Source: CAZYSK01 sp964649415
Lineage (GTDB): Bacteria; Chloroflexota; Anaerolineae; B4-G1
DNA length: 64,000 nt
Direction: 5' to 3'
Assembly: GCA_964649415.1 (NCBI GenBank)
Contig: CAZYSK010000007.1
Span: 74,013-138,012, forward strand
The notes under the pieces are model-generated. The model was not told where the DNA came from and made no database searches. It was given only the letters and a program-made list of their open reading frames with translations. Both the position numbers and the translations under genes were made by a program. Shown here one piece after another: positions 31,621 to 40,524 of this stretch; within the stretch, counting starts at the first letter, position 1; each line of letters begins with the position of its first letter.

Positions 31621-33342
31621 ATGAAGAACCAAGAAGTGGCCGAGATCTTTGCGACCATGGCGGACATCTTGGCTATCCAGGGGGAGAACTACCATCGCAT
31701 CATGGCCTACCGCCGGGCCGCTGAGAACGTCGCCACGCTGGGCCAGCCTTTGGAGGAGGTTTGGCGGGCGGGGGAGCTGGAGGCGATTCCCGGCATCGGC
31801 AAGACGTTGGCGGCCAAGATCGACGAACTGATGCGCACGGGGCGTCTCGGAGCTTACGAGAAGCTGCAAGCGCAGGTGCCCTCCGGCGTGGTCGGGATGC
31901 TTGAGGTTCCTGAGATCGGGCCCAAGCGGGCGGCGTTGTTCTGGGGCGAGTTGGGCATCACCAGCATCGAGGCGCTGGAGAAAACGGCGCGGGAAGGGCG
32001 CTTGCGCACCCTGCCCGGTATGGGGGCCAAGAGCGAGGAGAAGGTGCTGGCCGGTATCGAATTGCTGAAGCGACGCACCGGCCGCACCCTGCTGGGCGTG
32101 GCCTGGCCTCTGGCTCACGCTATGTTGGACGCGCTGCGGCAGGTGCATGGCGTGGTCCGTGCAGCGCCGGCAGGCAGTCTGCGCCGCATGCGGGAGACCG
32201 TCGGTGACCTGGATCTGCTCGTGGCATCGACTGACCCTGATCCGGTGATGGCTTGCTTTCGGGAACTGCCCCAGGTGGCCGAGGTGCTCCTCACCGGTTC
32301 CACAAAGACGTCTATCCGCACTCAGGAGGGGTTCCAGGTAGACCTGCGGGTGCTGGAACCAGCTCGCTGGGGCACAGCGCTCCAGTACTTCACCGGCAGT
32401 CAGGCCCACAACGTCCGCCTGAGAGGGCTGGCGCTCGACCGGGGCTTCTCGTTGAGTGAATACGCGCTCAAGCGCGATGACGGCACTGAGGCCCTCTGTG
32501 AGACCGAGGAAGCGGTCTACGCCGCGCTCGGCCTGCCACTCATACCGGCGGAACTGCGCGAGGATCGGGGCGAGATTGAGGCTGCCCTGGAGGGCCGGCT
32601 GCCGGATCTGATCGAGCTGGCGGACCTGAAGGGCGACCTGCAGTTCCACACGACATGGTCCGATGGCCATCAGACCCTGTTGGAGATGGCGCAGGCGGCG
32701 CGGGCGCATGGTTTGGCGTATGCGCTGGTGACCGATCACTCGCACGGCCTGGGCGTCGCCGGAGGGCTCAGCGTCGAGGAGTTGCGCCGCCAGCGGGTGG
32801 AGATTGAAGACGTCAACCGCAAAATGGGGCATGCCTTCCGAGTGTTGGCGGGTGTCGAGGTTGAGATACAGGGCGATGGCACGCTCGATCTGCCGGACGA
32901 GGTGCTCGCCGAGTGCGATCTCGTCGTGGCGGCAGTGCACAGCGGGCTGCGTCAGGAGCAGGCGCGGGTCACAGAACGGATGTTAGCAGCGATTCGCAAT
33001 CCCTACGTGGACATCGTCGCTCACCCGACCGGGCGGCTGATCGGCGAGCGTGAGGGGGCCGATCTCGACCTGGAGACGGTTTTCCGGGCCGCAGCTGAGG
33101 CGGATACCGCTCTGGAGGTCAATGCGCATCCCAAGCGCCTTGATCTGTGTGATGTTTATGTGCGGCGGGCGATTGAGTTAGGCGTGAGACTGGCGGTCAA
33201 CTCCGATGCCCATGACGTGGACGGCTTTGCTGTGCTGCCCTTTGGAGTGGCAACGGCTCGCCGTGGATGGGCTACCGCTGCCGAAGTACTGAATACGCGC
33301 GGCGTGGGGGACTTGCTCGCCTGGGCTGCAAGAAGAGGGTAA
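31621..33342 (+). CDS. polX: PolX-type DNA polymerase with PHP domain
   Basis: The 573-aa protein unites a family X DNA polymerase (about residues 1-310) with a PHP phosphoesterase domain (about 335-573), as in bacterial PolX. Helix-hairpin-helix segments (IPGIGKTLAAKIDELM; EIGPKRAALFWGEL; TLPGMGAKSEEKVL) bind DNA. Catalytic metal residues are in GSLRRMRETVGDLDLLV and VDLRVL. The PHP part shows LQFHTTWSDGHQT, TDHSHGLGVAGG, EVEIQGDG, and NSDAHDVDGF. PHP in this family gives 3'-5' exonuclease activity. Gap filling in base-excision repair is the likely role. An alternative leaderless start is at 31600. Confidence 0.95.
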   Translation: MKNQEVAEIFATMADILAIQGENYHRIMAYRRAAENVATLGQPLEEVWRAGELEAIPGIGKTLAAKIDELMRTGRLGAYEKLQAQVPSGVVGMLEVPEIGPKRAALFWGELGITSIEALEKTAREGRLRTLPGMGAKSEEKVLAGIELLKRRTGRTLLGVAWPLAHAMLDALRQVHGVVRAAPAGSLRRMRETVGDLDLLVASTDPDPVMACFRELPQVAEVLLTGSTKTSIRTQEGFQVDLRVLEPARWGTALQYFTGSQAHNVRLRGLALDRGFSLSEYALKRDDGTEALCETEEAVYAALGLPLIPAELREDRGEIEAALEGRLPDLIELADLKGDLQFHTTWSDGHQTLLEMAQAARAHGLAYALVTDHSHGLGVAGGLSVEELRRQRVEIEDVNRKMGHAFRVLAGVEVEIQGDGTLDLPDEVLAECDLVVAAVHSGLRQEQARVTERMLAAIRNPYVDIVAHPTGRLIGEREGADLDLETVFRAAAEADTALEVNAHPKRLDLCDVYVRRAIELGVRLAVNSDAHDVDGFAVLPFGVATARRGWATAAEVLNTRGVGDLLAWAARRG

Positions 33343-33346
33343 AGGA

Positions 33347-36300
33347 TTGTCAATAAACAGTGATTCACATCCCACGGGGCAGTTGATCGTGCGTCCGAGG
33401 ATGCTGCTTCCTGCTCTGCTGGCTGTGGTGTTCGTTCTTGTGTTTAGCGTTCACCTCTCGGCTCAGGAGACGGGGCCCATCTGCTTCTGGTCCGATCAAG
33501 GTCCGGTCTGCGTCGAGCGACGCCTGGGCCTGGGGACTGGTGTATCCGGTCCGGAGGAGGCACTGACGGCGCTCCTGGCAGGCCCCACGCCTCCAGAGCG
33601 TGCGCAGGGTATCTGGTCTGCCGTCCCTGGAGGAACCACGCTGGAGGGTCTGGAGGTGCAAGCCGACAGAACCGTCGTGGTGCGCCTGGAAGTGCCGCCC
33701 GAGCCGCTGCGTGATCTGGATAACTCGACTTTCGAGGCCATCGTCCACCAGATTGCTTGGACGCTGGAGCCCTTGGGATGGCGAGACCTGCGCATCGAGA
33801 CCCGGGATCCCAGCGCGAAGGGTTTTGTCCCGCTGGCGGATTTCCTGCCGCAGCTTCCTGCTCCACGCAAGGAGACACTGATCGGCGGGGAGGAAGGCGC
33901 GTCACCGGCCCCAGGCGGCACGGGGCAGCCTCCGGCCCCCGGTCAGGGCCAGCCGCCGGGCGGCCTTAGCGGCAAGACGGTCTATGTCAGCGCGGGTCAC
34001 GGTTGGCAGTGGTGGCCGGACGCGTATCCTTCGACCTCGATCCACGACTGGCGAGTCCAGCGCATTCCGTACCCGAGGCCGCCCTATGAAGGACCCATCA
34101 TCGAGGATCACAACAACGCTGAGGCGGTGAACCAGTATCTCCTTCAGTACCTGTGGAACGCCGGGGCGCAGGTATGGCCGGTCCGGGAGCGCGACATGAA
34201 CAGCGCCGAGGTAGTGGTGGACAATGACGACGCTGGATCGGGAGCGGGGTACTCTGAGACCGGGGTGTGGACGAGTACAGCCGGGACGGGCTACGCCGGC
34301 ACGGACTTCCGCCAGGCTGTGACGGTGGAGGGGAACCCGACTGCTACTGCTGTGTGGACGGCCACGCTGCCAGCGGATGGGCAATATGCCGTCTACGTAT
34401 GGTATCGCTCGGGTTCCGATCGCTCGCTTGACGCCCACTACACGGTCCACCACGCCGGTGGGGAGACCACGGTGGTGCTGGATCAGCGGCGCCACGGCAT
34501 CACGTGGCACTACATCGGCACCTATGGCTTCCAGGCTGGGAGTGATGCCCGCGTTGTCCTGACGAATCAGTCCACGGTGGCCGGTAGGGTGCTCGTCGCC
34601 GACGCGGTCCGCTTCGGCGGGGGCGTGTTTGACGACCTGACGGGCATTGAGACGGATGCGACTTTCGCGCCAGACGAACCCTGGTGGGAAATGGCTGCCT
34701 TCTACCAGGTGCAGCGGATGGGGATGGATCAGCCGGTGGACGACGTGGTCGCCCGCCCCATATATGCCCGCTGGGAGCACGTTGGCACCGGGGATGATGC
34801 CGTGTACGTCTCCTGGCATACGAACGGCGTCAGCGGGTACCAGTGGCATTCGAGCGGCACGGTCAGCATCATCCACAACGGGGAGGGCCTGCCGATCACG
34901 CCGGGCAGCGAGGCGCTGCGCGATGCCATTCACGCCGAGCTGGTTCACGACATACAGGCCGGGTGGGACGCTGATTGGCCTGACCAGAAGCGGAGCATGA
35001 ACCTGGGCGAGTTGCGATTGCTGTGGGACAGCTATGATCCGGAGGCGCGCATGCCTGGCGCGTTGATCGAGGTGGCGTATCACGACCATCCCGACGACAC
35101 CGATGCGCTCAAAGACCCGCGTTTCAATATGCTGGCTGCCCGCGCTATGTACCAGGGCATCCTCAGCTATTTCGAGCAGCGCGACGGGATTGATCTGGGC
35201 GAGGTGCCCGAGCCGCCGAGACACCTGGCTGTCCAGAATGCGAGCGGCGGGCAGGTACGGATCTCGTGGCGTGCCCCCCTGACAGACGCCGTCGGTCTGG
35301 TGGGGGATGCGGCGACCGGCTACCGGGTGTACACCAGCACCAACGGGATCGGTTGGTCGAACGGAGTGCCGGTCGCGACGACTGCTTATACGGTGACGGG
35401 TCTTTCGGAGGCGCAGTTGCTCTTCGTGCGTGTGACCGCCACCAACGATGGGGGAGCGTCGTTTCCAACGGAGACGCTGGCGGCGCGCGTCGGCGATGAT
35501 GCCGGCGTGCTTCTGGTCAGCGGATTCGATCGGATGAACAGCACAATGACCGTGCCTGACCACTACGCACCGACGGATGAGACCCACATGCGCGTGTTCC
35601 TGGATCAGATGAACCGCTACGATTACACGATCCAGCACGGCGAGTGTATCTCGTATCCCTTCGACAGCGCCTCCAACGAGGCGGTGAGGGACGGTTACGT
35701 GAATCTGAGCGATTATGCGGTGTTGGATTGGATTCTGGGGGAGGAGTCGGTCCAGGATGAGACGTTGGACGCGACCGAGCGGGCCTTGTTGGAGTCATTC
35801 CTCAACAGCGGTGGGGCGCTTTTCCTGAGCGGCACGGAGATAGGCTACCATCTGGATCGGGAAGGGGACGGAGATGACCCAACTTTCCACCGCGGTGTCC
35901 TGCGCGCCGAGTACACGGGCGACGATGCCGGCACGTACGAGGTTGGCCCAGCGCCCGGCTCCATATTCGAAGGGTTGGGTGACTTCCGTTTCGATGCGTC
36001 AGGGTTGTATGATGCAGACTACCCGGACCAGATCGCGCCAATCGGGGGTTCTGTGGCCGCGCTGGTCTACCGGGGTGGGGAGGGGGGCAACGCGGCGGTC
36101 CAGTATGCCGACGGCTGCGAACGGTTGGTTTACCTTGGTTTTCCCTTTGAGACGATCTCGCCCGACCAGCGTCCCGCCGTGATGGGGCGCGTGCTGGGTT
36201 TCCTGGACGAGTGTCTGACGCTGCCTGTCAACACGGCGATCACAGCACCGGCCAACCGGAGCGCCTACAACACGGTGCCTGCCTTCGAGGGATCGGCGAC

Positions 36301-37348
36301 GGCCGGGGGGGCGATGGCGCTGGACCGGGTCAGGGTTCAAGTGGAGCGGGTCAGCGATGAGCACTACTGGACGGGGAGCGATTGGGTGTCGGATACACTG
36401 TGGGTCACCGGGACGGCCTCGTTCACCCAGACGGCGTGGGTCACTGCAACGGGGACACTGACCTGGGTCTACGCGTTGCCGGCGCTGAGCGACGGGGACT
36501 ACCGGCTGCGTGCCCGGGCGTGGACGGCTGAGGGTGCCGTTGACCCATCGCCGGCCGAGGTTGTCTTCACCTATGACACGATCTCGCCTACAGGTACGAC
36601 GTTGATCGCACCAGCCGACGGCGTCAGTGTCACGGCGGGGGCGGTGACGCTGGCGTGGGAGCCGGCGGAGCCGGATGAGGGCTCTGGCCTGACCTACGTG
36701 GTGAGAGTGGATGGTCAGTCCTACACGACCACGCAGGCGGTGTATACAGTGACCGCCGGTGGTGGGCAGCATACGTGGGGAGTGCAAGTGTTCGACGCGG
36801 CCGGAAACCGGTCGGAATGGAGCACGGGCAGGTTCTACGTCAATGTGATAAACTGCTGGTTGCCGTTGGTGATCCGGAGCTTTGAACCTGCTCAGATATC
36901 TACGCTGGTGAACGGTGGTTTTGAGGCGGACACGGGCTGGGTGCTAAACCGGCTGGCTGTCTACGACACAGGTCAGGCTCACTCTGGCTTGCGAAGCGCG
37001 CGAGTCGGCATCCTGCCGGGGGATCCGGAGAGCGATTCCTATTCGTCAGTCGCTCAGACCTTTGGCGTGCCTGCTGGCGAGGCAGCTACGCTGCGCCTGT
37101 GGGTCTATCCCATCGCTGAGGAGGATGATACGGGCGACTGGCACTACGTTAGCCTGTATGATCAGGCGGGCAGCTACCACGCCTTGGATAGCTGGCGGTC
37201 TGATGTCCGAGCCTGGGTACAGCGTGAGTATGATCTGGGCGCCTTCACAGGCCAGCAAGTGACTCTGTATATCGGCACCCGAAACGATGGTGACGCGTAC
37301 ACGTCTGCGTTGTACGTGGATGATGTGACGCTCGACATTGGCCCATAG
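33347..37348 (+). CDS. Secreted N-acetylmuramoyl-L-alanine amidase-like multidomain protein
   Basis: The 1333-aa protein has a signal peptide (about residues 18-40) and a GerMN-like domain (about 60-145). An amidase_3 catalytic domain begins KTVYVSAGHGWQWWP near 212, with zinc ligands His219, a Glu in IIEDHNNAEA and His in YVSWHTNG near 488, and the Glu of ALIEVAYHDHPDD near 570. Between the zinc ligands lies a golvesin-C-like domain (about 285-430; DNDDAGSGAGYSETG). FN3, an amidotransferase-like region (about 720-960), Ig-like domains, LPLVIR near 1170 and a C-terminal jelly-roll follow. It should cut peptidoglycan stem peptides outside the cell. The start is uncertain: TTG 33347, GTG 33389 or ATG 33401. 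Confidence 0.8.
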   Translation: MSINSDSHPTGQLIVRPRMLLPALLAVVFVLVFSVHLSAQETGPICFWSDQGPVCVERRLGLGTGVSGPEEALTALLAGPTPPERAQGIWSAVPGGTTLEGLEVQADRTVVVRLEVPPEPLRDLDNSTFEAIVHQIAWTLEPLGWRDLRIETRDPSAKGFVPLADFLPQLPAPRKETLIGGEEGASPAPGGTGQPPAPGQGQPPGGLSGKTVYVSAGHGWQWWPDAYPSTSIHDWRVQRIPYPRPPYEGPIIEDHNNAEAVNQYLLQYLWNAGAQVWPVRERDMNSAEVVVDNDDAGSGAGYSETGVWTSTAGTGYAGTDFRQAVTVEGNPTATAVWTATLPADGQYAVYVWYRSGSDRSLDAHYTVHHAGGETTVVLDQRRHGITWHYIGTYGFQAGSDARVVLTNQSTVAGRVLVADAVRFGGGVFDDLTGIETDATFAPDEPWWEMAAFYQVQRMGMDQPVDDVVARPIYARWEHVGTGDDAVYVSWHTNGVSGYQWHSSGTVSIIHNGEGLPITPGSEALRDAIHAELVHDIQAGWDADWPDQKRSMNLGELRLLWDSYDPEARMPGALIEVAYHDHPDDTDALKDPRFNMLAARAMYQGILSYFEQRDGIDLGEVPEPPRHLAVQNASGGQVRISWRAPLTDAVGLVGDAATGYRVYTSTNGIGWSNGVPVATTAYTVTGLSEAQLLFVRVTATNDGGASFPTETLAARVGDDAGVLLVSGFDRMNSTMTVPDHYAPTDETHMRVFLDQMNRYDYTIQHGECISYPFDSASNEAVRDGYVNLSDYAVLDWILGEESVQDETLDATERALLESFLNSGGALFLSGTEIGYHLDREGDGDDPTFHRGVLRAEYTGDDAGTYEVGPAPGSIFEGLGDFRFDASGLYDADYPDQIAPIGGSVAALVYRGGEGGNAAVQYADGCERLVYLGFPFETISPDQRPAVMGRVLGFLDECLTLPVNTAITAPANRSAYNTVPAFEGSATAGGAMALDRVRVQVERVSDEHYWTGSDWVSDTLWVTGTASFTQTAWVTATGTLTWVYALPALSDGDYRLRARAWTAEGAVDPSPAEVVFTYDTISPTGTTLIAPADGVSVTAGAVTLAWEPAEPDEGSGLTYVVRVDGQSYTTTQAVYTVTAGGGQHTWGVQVFDAAGNRSEWSTGRFYVNVINCWLPLVIRSFEPAQISTLVNGGFEADTGWVLNRLAVYDTGQAHSGLRSARVGILPGDPESDSYSSVAQTFGVPAGEAATLRLWVYPIAEEDDTGDWHYVSLYDQAGSYHALDSWRSDVRAWVQREYDLGAFTGQQVTLYIGTRNDGDAYTSALYVDDVTLDIGP

Positions 37349-37419
37349 GGCAGATTGCGCGGGCTGGATAGATACGCGGGCTCCACAACGCGGACGCTTG
37401 TGGGGGAGGAGAGGATACT

Positions 37420-37983
37420 GTGGGCAGCGAAAAAGAGATGGATGAGACGGCTCCCAGCCGCCGCGTCGAGCCGGAGAGTGACGCTGCCGAGCGTGCGGAT
37501 CAGCCGGGGCCCACGGTTGTTTCTGCGGGCGTCTGGATGCTGGGGAGCCTGTCGGGGGTGCTGGCGCTGGCCCTGTGTGGCCTGTGGGGACTGTACCTGC
37601 TACACGGGCGTGCGGCGGCCGGACGCCCTAGCCCCGTGCCAATCATACGGACCGCTACGACGGCACCAACGCCCGTCGTCGATCGGAGTGCCACGCCCGA
37701 CGCAGGCACACAGCCAGAGGCAGACACCGGGCCGGCCCCGGCGGTCGCCATTGGGGACCGCGTGCGGGTGACCGGCACCGGCGGGTATGGCCTCAGTCTC
37801 CGAGAGGGGCCGGGCGAGAGCTACACTCGTATGGAAATCGCGATGGAGGGTGAGGTCTTCATCGTCGTGGATGGGCCGATGATGGCAGGTGGCTCCGAGT
37901 GGTGGAAGATTCGCGACCACGAGGATGAAGCCCGTGAGTGGTGGGCGGCTGCCAGCTTCCTGGAGCCGGTTGCGAAGCCTTAG
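37420..37983 (+). CDS. Membrane-anchored SH3-domain protein
   Basis: The 187-aa protein begins at a GTG with GGGGAGGAGAGG upstream. It has an acidic cytoplasmic N-terminus, one membrane segment (about residues 36-61), a Thr/Pro-rich linker, and a C-terminal bacterial SH3 domain (about 112-187) with SLREGPGESYTRM and WWKIRDHEDEAREWW. Bacterial SH3 domains often bind cell-wall peptide. Lying directly after the amidase gene, it probably acts in the same envelope process. Confidence 0.8.
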   Translation: MGSEKEMDETAPSRRVEPESDAAERADQPGPTVVSAGVWMLGSLSGVLALALCGLWGLYLLHGRAAAGRPSPVPIIRTATTAPTPVVDRSATPDAGTQPEADTGPAPAVAIGDRVRVTGTGGYGLSLREGPGESYTRMEIAMEGEVFIVVDGPMMAGGSEWWKIRDHEDEAREWWAAASFLEPVAKP

Positions 37984-38006
37984 ATCGCCCGCCCGTCGCT
38001 AGGGAC

Positions 38007-38028
38007 ACCGCATTCTGATGGCGCGGTC
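38007..38028 (-). repeat. Partial palindromic repeat, family B
   Basis: ACCGCATTCTGATGGCGCGG shares the ATTCTGATGGCGC core with the other family B copies, in reverse orientation. It lies between the SH3 gene and ligA. Confidence 0.5.
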
Positions 38029-38173
38029 TCCCTGTCCGTCTCCCCGGTTTTCGGCATCTGTGGAAGCCCGCGTCCGATTTGACAAAGGGCGCACGATCGG
38101 TGTTCACCTGGTCCCCTCCTCCGCCTCTGATCGAATGTGGACGGCCTACCTGTGTAGGCGATTCGCATATTCG

Positions 38174-38191
38174 TATCACTTGTGATAGAAT
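38174..38191 (+). promoter_or_regulatory. Inverted repeat at the ligA -10 region
   Basis: TATCAC-TT-GTGATA (38174-38187) is a perfect inverted repeat overlapping a TAGAAT -10-like box (38186-38191). A weak TTCGCA lies upstream at 18-base spacing. The repeat could be an operator for a dimeric regulator. Confidence 0.4.
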
Positions 38192-38233
38192 CGCGAGCAT
38201 CTGCCACAAGGGCACGTTTCGGGAGTGACGTCC

Positions 38234-40378
38234 ATGGTCCATCAGCCAACGGCTGAGCGCGTCGCGGAGCTCCGGCGCGAGATCAGCTATCACAACTATC
38301 GCTACTACGTGCTCAGCGATCCTCTCGTCAGCGATGCCGAGTACGACGTGCTTATGGACGAGCTACGTGCGCTGGAGGACGCGCACCCGGAATCCGTCAC
38401 GCCGGACTCGCCGACCCAGCGGGTAGGGGCCGAGCCGGCCGAGGGATTCGTGAAGGTGGAGCATCCCGCCCCCATACTCAGCCTGGACAAAGCGACTAAC
38501 GGCGAGGAAATCCGCGCCTGGTGGGAGCGGGTGAGCCGGTTTCTGCCGGCCGATGCGCCTCGGCCCGCGTGGGTGGTCGAACCGAAGCTGGACGGTCTGA
38601 CAGTCGTGCTGCACTACGAGGACGGCCTGTTCGTCCTGGGGGCAACACGGGGGGACGGATACGTGGGCGAGGACGTGACGACCAACCTGCGCACCGTGCG
38701 CACCCTGCCTCTGCGCGTTCCCATCGCTTCCCCTCTCGCCGCGGCGAGGGAACCTGGCGAAGATCTGCCCTTTTCCCACGTGCAGAGGGGAAAGGTGCGT
38801 GTTCCCCAGCGTCTGGTCGTGCGCGGTGAGGCGATCATGATGATCGAGGATTTCGAGGCGCTGAACCGCCGGCAGATTGAGGCCGAGGAGAAGCCGTTTG
38901 CCAATCCGCGTAACGCGACGGCGGGCAGTCTGCGCCAGCTCGACCCGCGGGTCACCGCTTCCCGTCCGATCACGCTGCTGTGCTACAGTGTCGTGGTGGC
39001 GGACTCGGAAGGGCGACACAGGGGTGGGGATAGTCCTCTGCTGTCCACCCAGTGGGAGGCGTTGGCCTACTTGAAGGAGTTGGGCTTGCCCGTCTCGGAG
39101 CACGTAGCCCGCCTCGATTCGCTGGACGGCGTGATCGCCTACTGCGAGAGTTGGATCCAGAGGCGCGACACGGTGCCCTATGAGGTGGATGGGCTGGTGA
39201 TCAAGGTGGATGACCTGGCCACACAAGCGGCGATGGGCACGGTAGGGCGAGCGCCACGCGGTGCGGTGGCGTTCAAGTTTCCCGGCCGGGAGGCGACTAC
39301 CAAGGTGCAAGACATCGGCGTCAACGTGGGTCGCACTGGCGCGCTGACGCCCTATGCCGTGCTGAAGCCCGTGCAACTGGGTGGCGTCACTATTCGTAAG
39401 GCCACCCTGCACAACTTCGAAGACCTGCAGCGAAAGGACATCCGCGTCGGCGACACGGTGCTCGTCCGGCGCGCCGGGGACGTGATTCCTTACGTGGTTG
39501 GGCCGGTGACTGCGGCGCGCGCCGGGGAGGAGACAGCCTACGAATTGCCCACGACCTGTCCCTCCTGCGGCGAGGCGGTAGTCTCAGCCGAGGACGAGGT
39601 GGCCGTCTATTGCATCAACGTGGCCTGCCCGGAGCAGCGCGTGCGACGCGTGGGGCACTTCGCCGGTGTGATGGATGTCGAGGGGTTGGGAGAGCGGACG
39701 GCCCAACTGTTGGTTGAGCGCAACCTCCTTCAGGACGCCGCCGATCTGTACTATCTTCGTCGAGAGCCCTTGCTGGAGTTGGATGGTTTCGCCGAGAAGA
39801 GCACGGACAACCTGCTGGCGGCCATCGCAGCGACGAGGGAGCGGCCGCTGGCCCAGGTCATCGGTGCATTGGGTATCCGCGGTGTGGGCTTTACCATTGC
39901 GCAGTTGCTGGCACAGCACTATCGCTCGCTAGACGAGTTGATGGCCGCCAGCCGCGAGGACTTAGAGGGCATACCCGGCCTGGGACCGCACACGGCTGGT
40001 GCCATTGTCGAGTGGTTCTCCCGATCCCGGAACCGGGAGTTCGTCGAGAAGCTGCGCCGCGCGGGTGTGAGATTGGAGCAGGAGTTCGCGGCCGCGCCGG
40101 CGGAAGGCCCGCTGACGGGTCTGACGTTCGTGATTACCGGGACGCTGCTGACTATGAGCCGTGAGGACGCAACCCGGCTCATTGAGCGGCACGGCGGCCG
40201 GGTGACCGGTAGCGTCAGCCGGAGGACGGATTACCTGCTGGTGGGTGAGGCCCCGGGGGGCACGAAATACCGGAAAGCACAGACGTTGGAGGTGCCGATG
40301 ATTGACGAGGCCCGGCTGCGGGCAATGGTCTCCCCGGACGCAAGCGCCGACCAATTGAGGTTGCCAATTGATGCTTGA
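38234..40378 (+). CDS. ligA: NAD-dependent DNA ligase
   Basis: The 714-aa ligase seals nicks in replication and repair. The Ia domain begins with ISYHNYRYYVLSDPLVSDAEYD. The adenylated lysine is in EPKLDGL near residue 118, followed by GDGYVGEDVTTNLRT and NPRNATAGSLRQLDPR. The OB domain has NVGRTGALTPYAVLKPV. The zinc finger has Cys in CPSCGEAV and CINVACPEQ. Helix-hairpin-helix repeats (EGLGERTAQLL, IPGLGPHTAG) and a C-terminal BRCT domain (about 630-705) complete it. The ATG at 38234 is preferred over an in-frame GTG at 38225. Confidence 0.97.
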   Translation: MVHQPTAERVAELRREISYHNYRYYVLSDPLVSDAEYDVLMDELRALEDAHPESVTPDSPTQRVGAEPAEGFVKVEHPAPILSLDKATNGEEIRAWWERVSRFLPADAPRPAWVVEPKLDGLTVVLHYEDGLFVLGATRGDGYVGEDVTTNLRTVRTLPLRVPIASPLAAAREPGEDLPFSHVQRGKVRVPQRLVVRGEAIMMIEDFEALNRRQIEAEEKPFANPRNATAGSLRQLDPRVTASRPITLLCYSVVVADSEGRHRGGDSPLLSTQWEALAYLKELGLPVSEHVARLDSLDGVIAYCESWIQRRDTVPYEVDGLVIKVDDLATQAAMGTVGRAPRGAVAFKFPGREATTKVQDIGVNVGRTGALTPYAVLKPVQLGGVTIRKATLHNFEDLQRKDIRVGDTVLVRRAGDVIPYVVGPVTAARAGEETAYELPTTCPSCGEAVVSAEDEVAVYCINVACPEQRVRRVGHFAGVMDVEGLGERTAQLLVERNLLQDAADLYYLRREPLLELDGFAEKSTDNLLAAIAATRERPLAQVIGALGIRGVGFTIAQLLAQHYRSLDELMAASREDLEGIPGLGPHTAGAIVEWFSRSRNREFVEKLRRAGVRLEQEFAAAPAEGPLTGLTFVITGTLLTMSREDATRLIERHGGRVTGSVSRRTDYLLVGEAPGGTKYRKAQTLEVPMIDEARLRAMVSPDASADQLRLPIDA

Positions 40379-40449
40379 GGCCGAGGGCTACGCGTTCGTA
40401 GCAAGGGCGGGAACCGACGGATCCCGACTGCTTGCGTGTCGGCGATATT

Positions 40450-40474
40450 CGACCGTTGCGGTCGATGACATCCG
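40450..40474 (+). repeat. Palindromic repeat, family A
   Basis: CGACCG-TTG-CGGTCG followed by ATGACATCCG is a diverged copy of the 55-bp array unit. It fills part of the space between ligA and the methyltransferase gene. Confidence 0.6.
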
Positions 40475-40524
40475 TGCGTGGGTCTGCCCGCGTGCCGCAG
40501 GATGGTGTAGGGGGTGTGGGTAGG

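Noticed and set aside
33902..35638. A 578-aa minus-strand open frame
   Set aside because: It is the antisense shadow of the amidase gene, with no recognisable domain.
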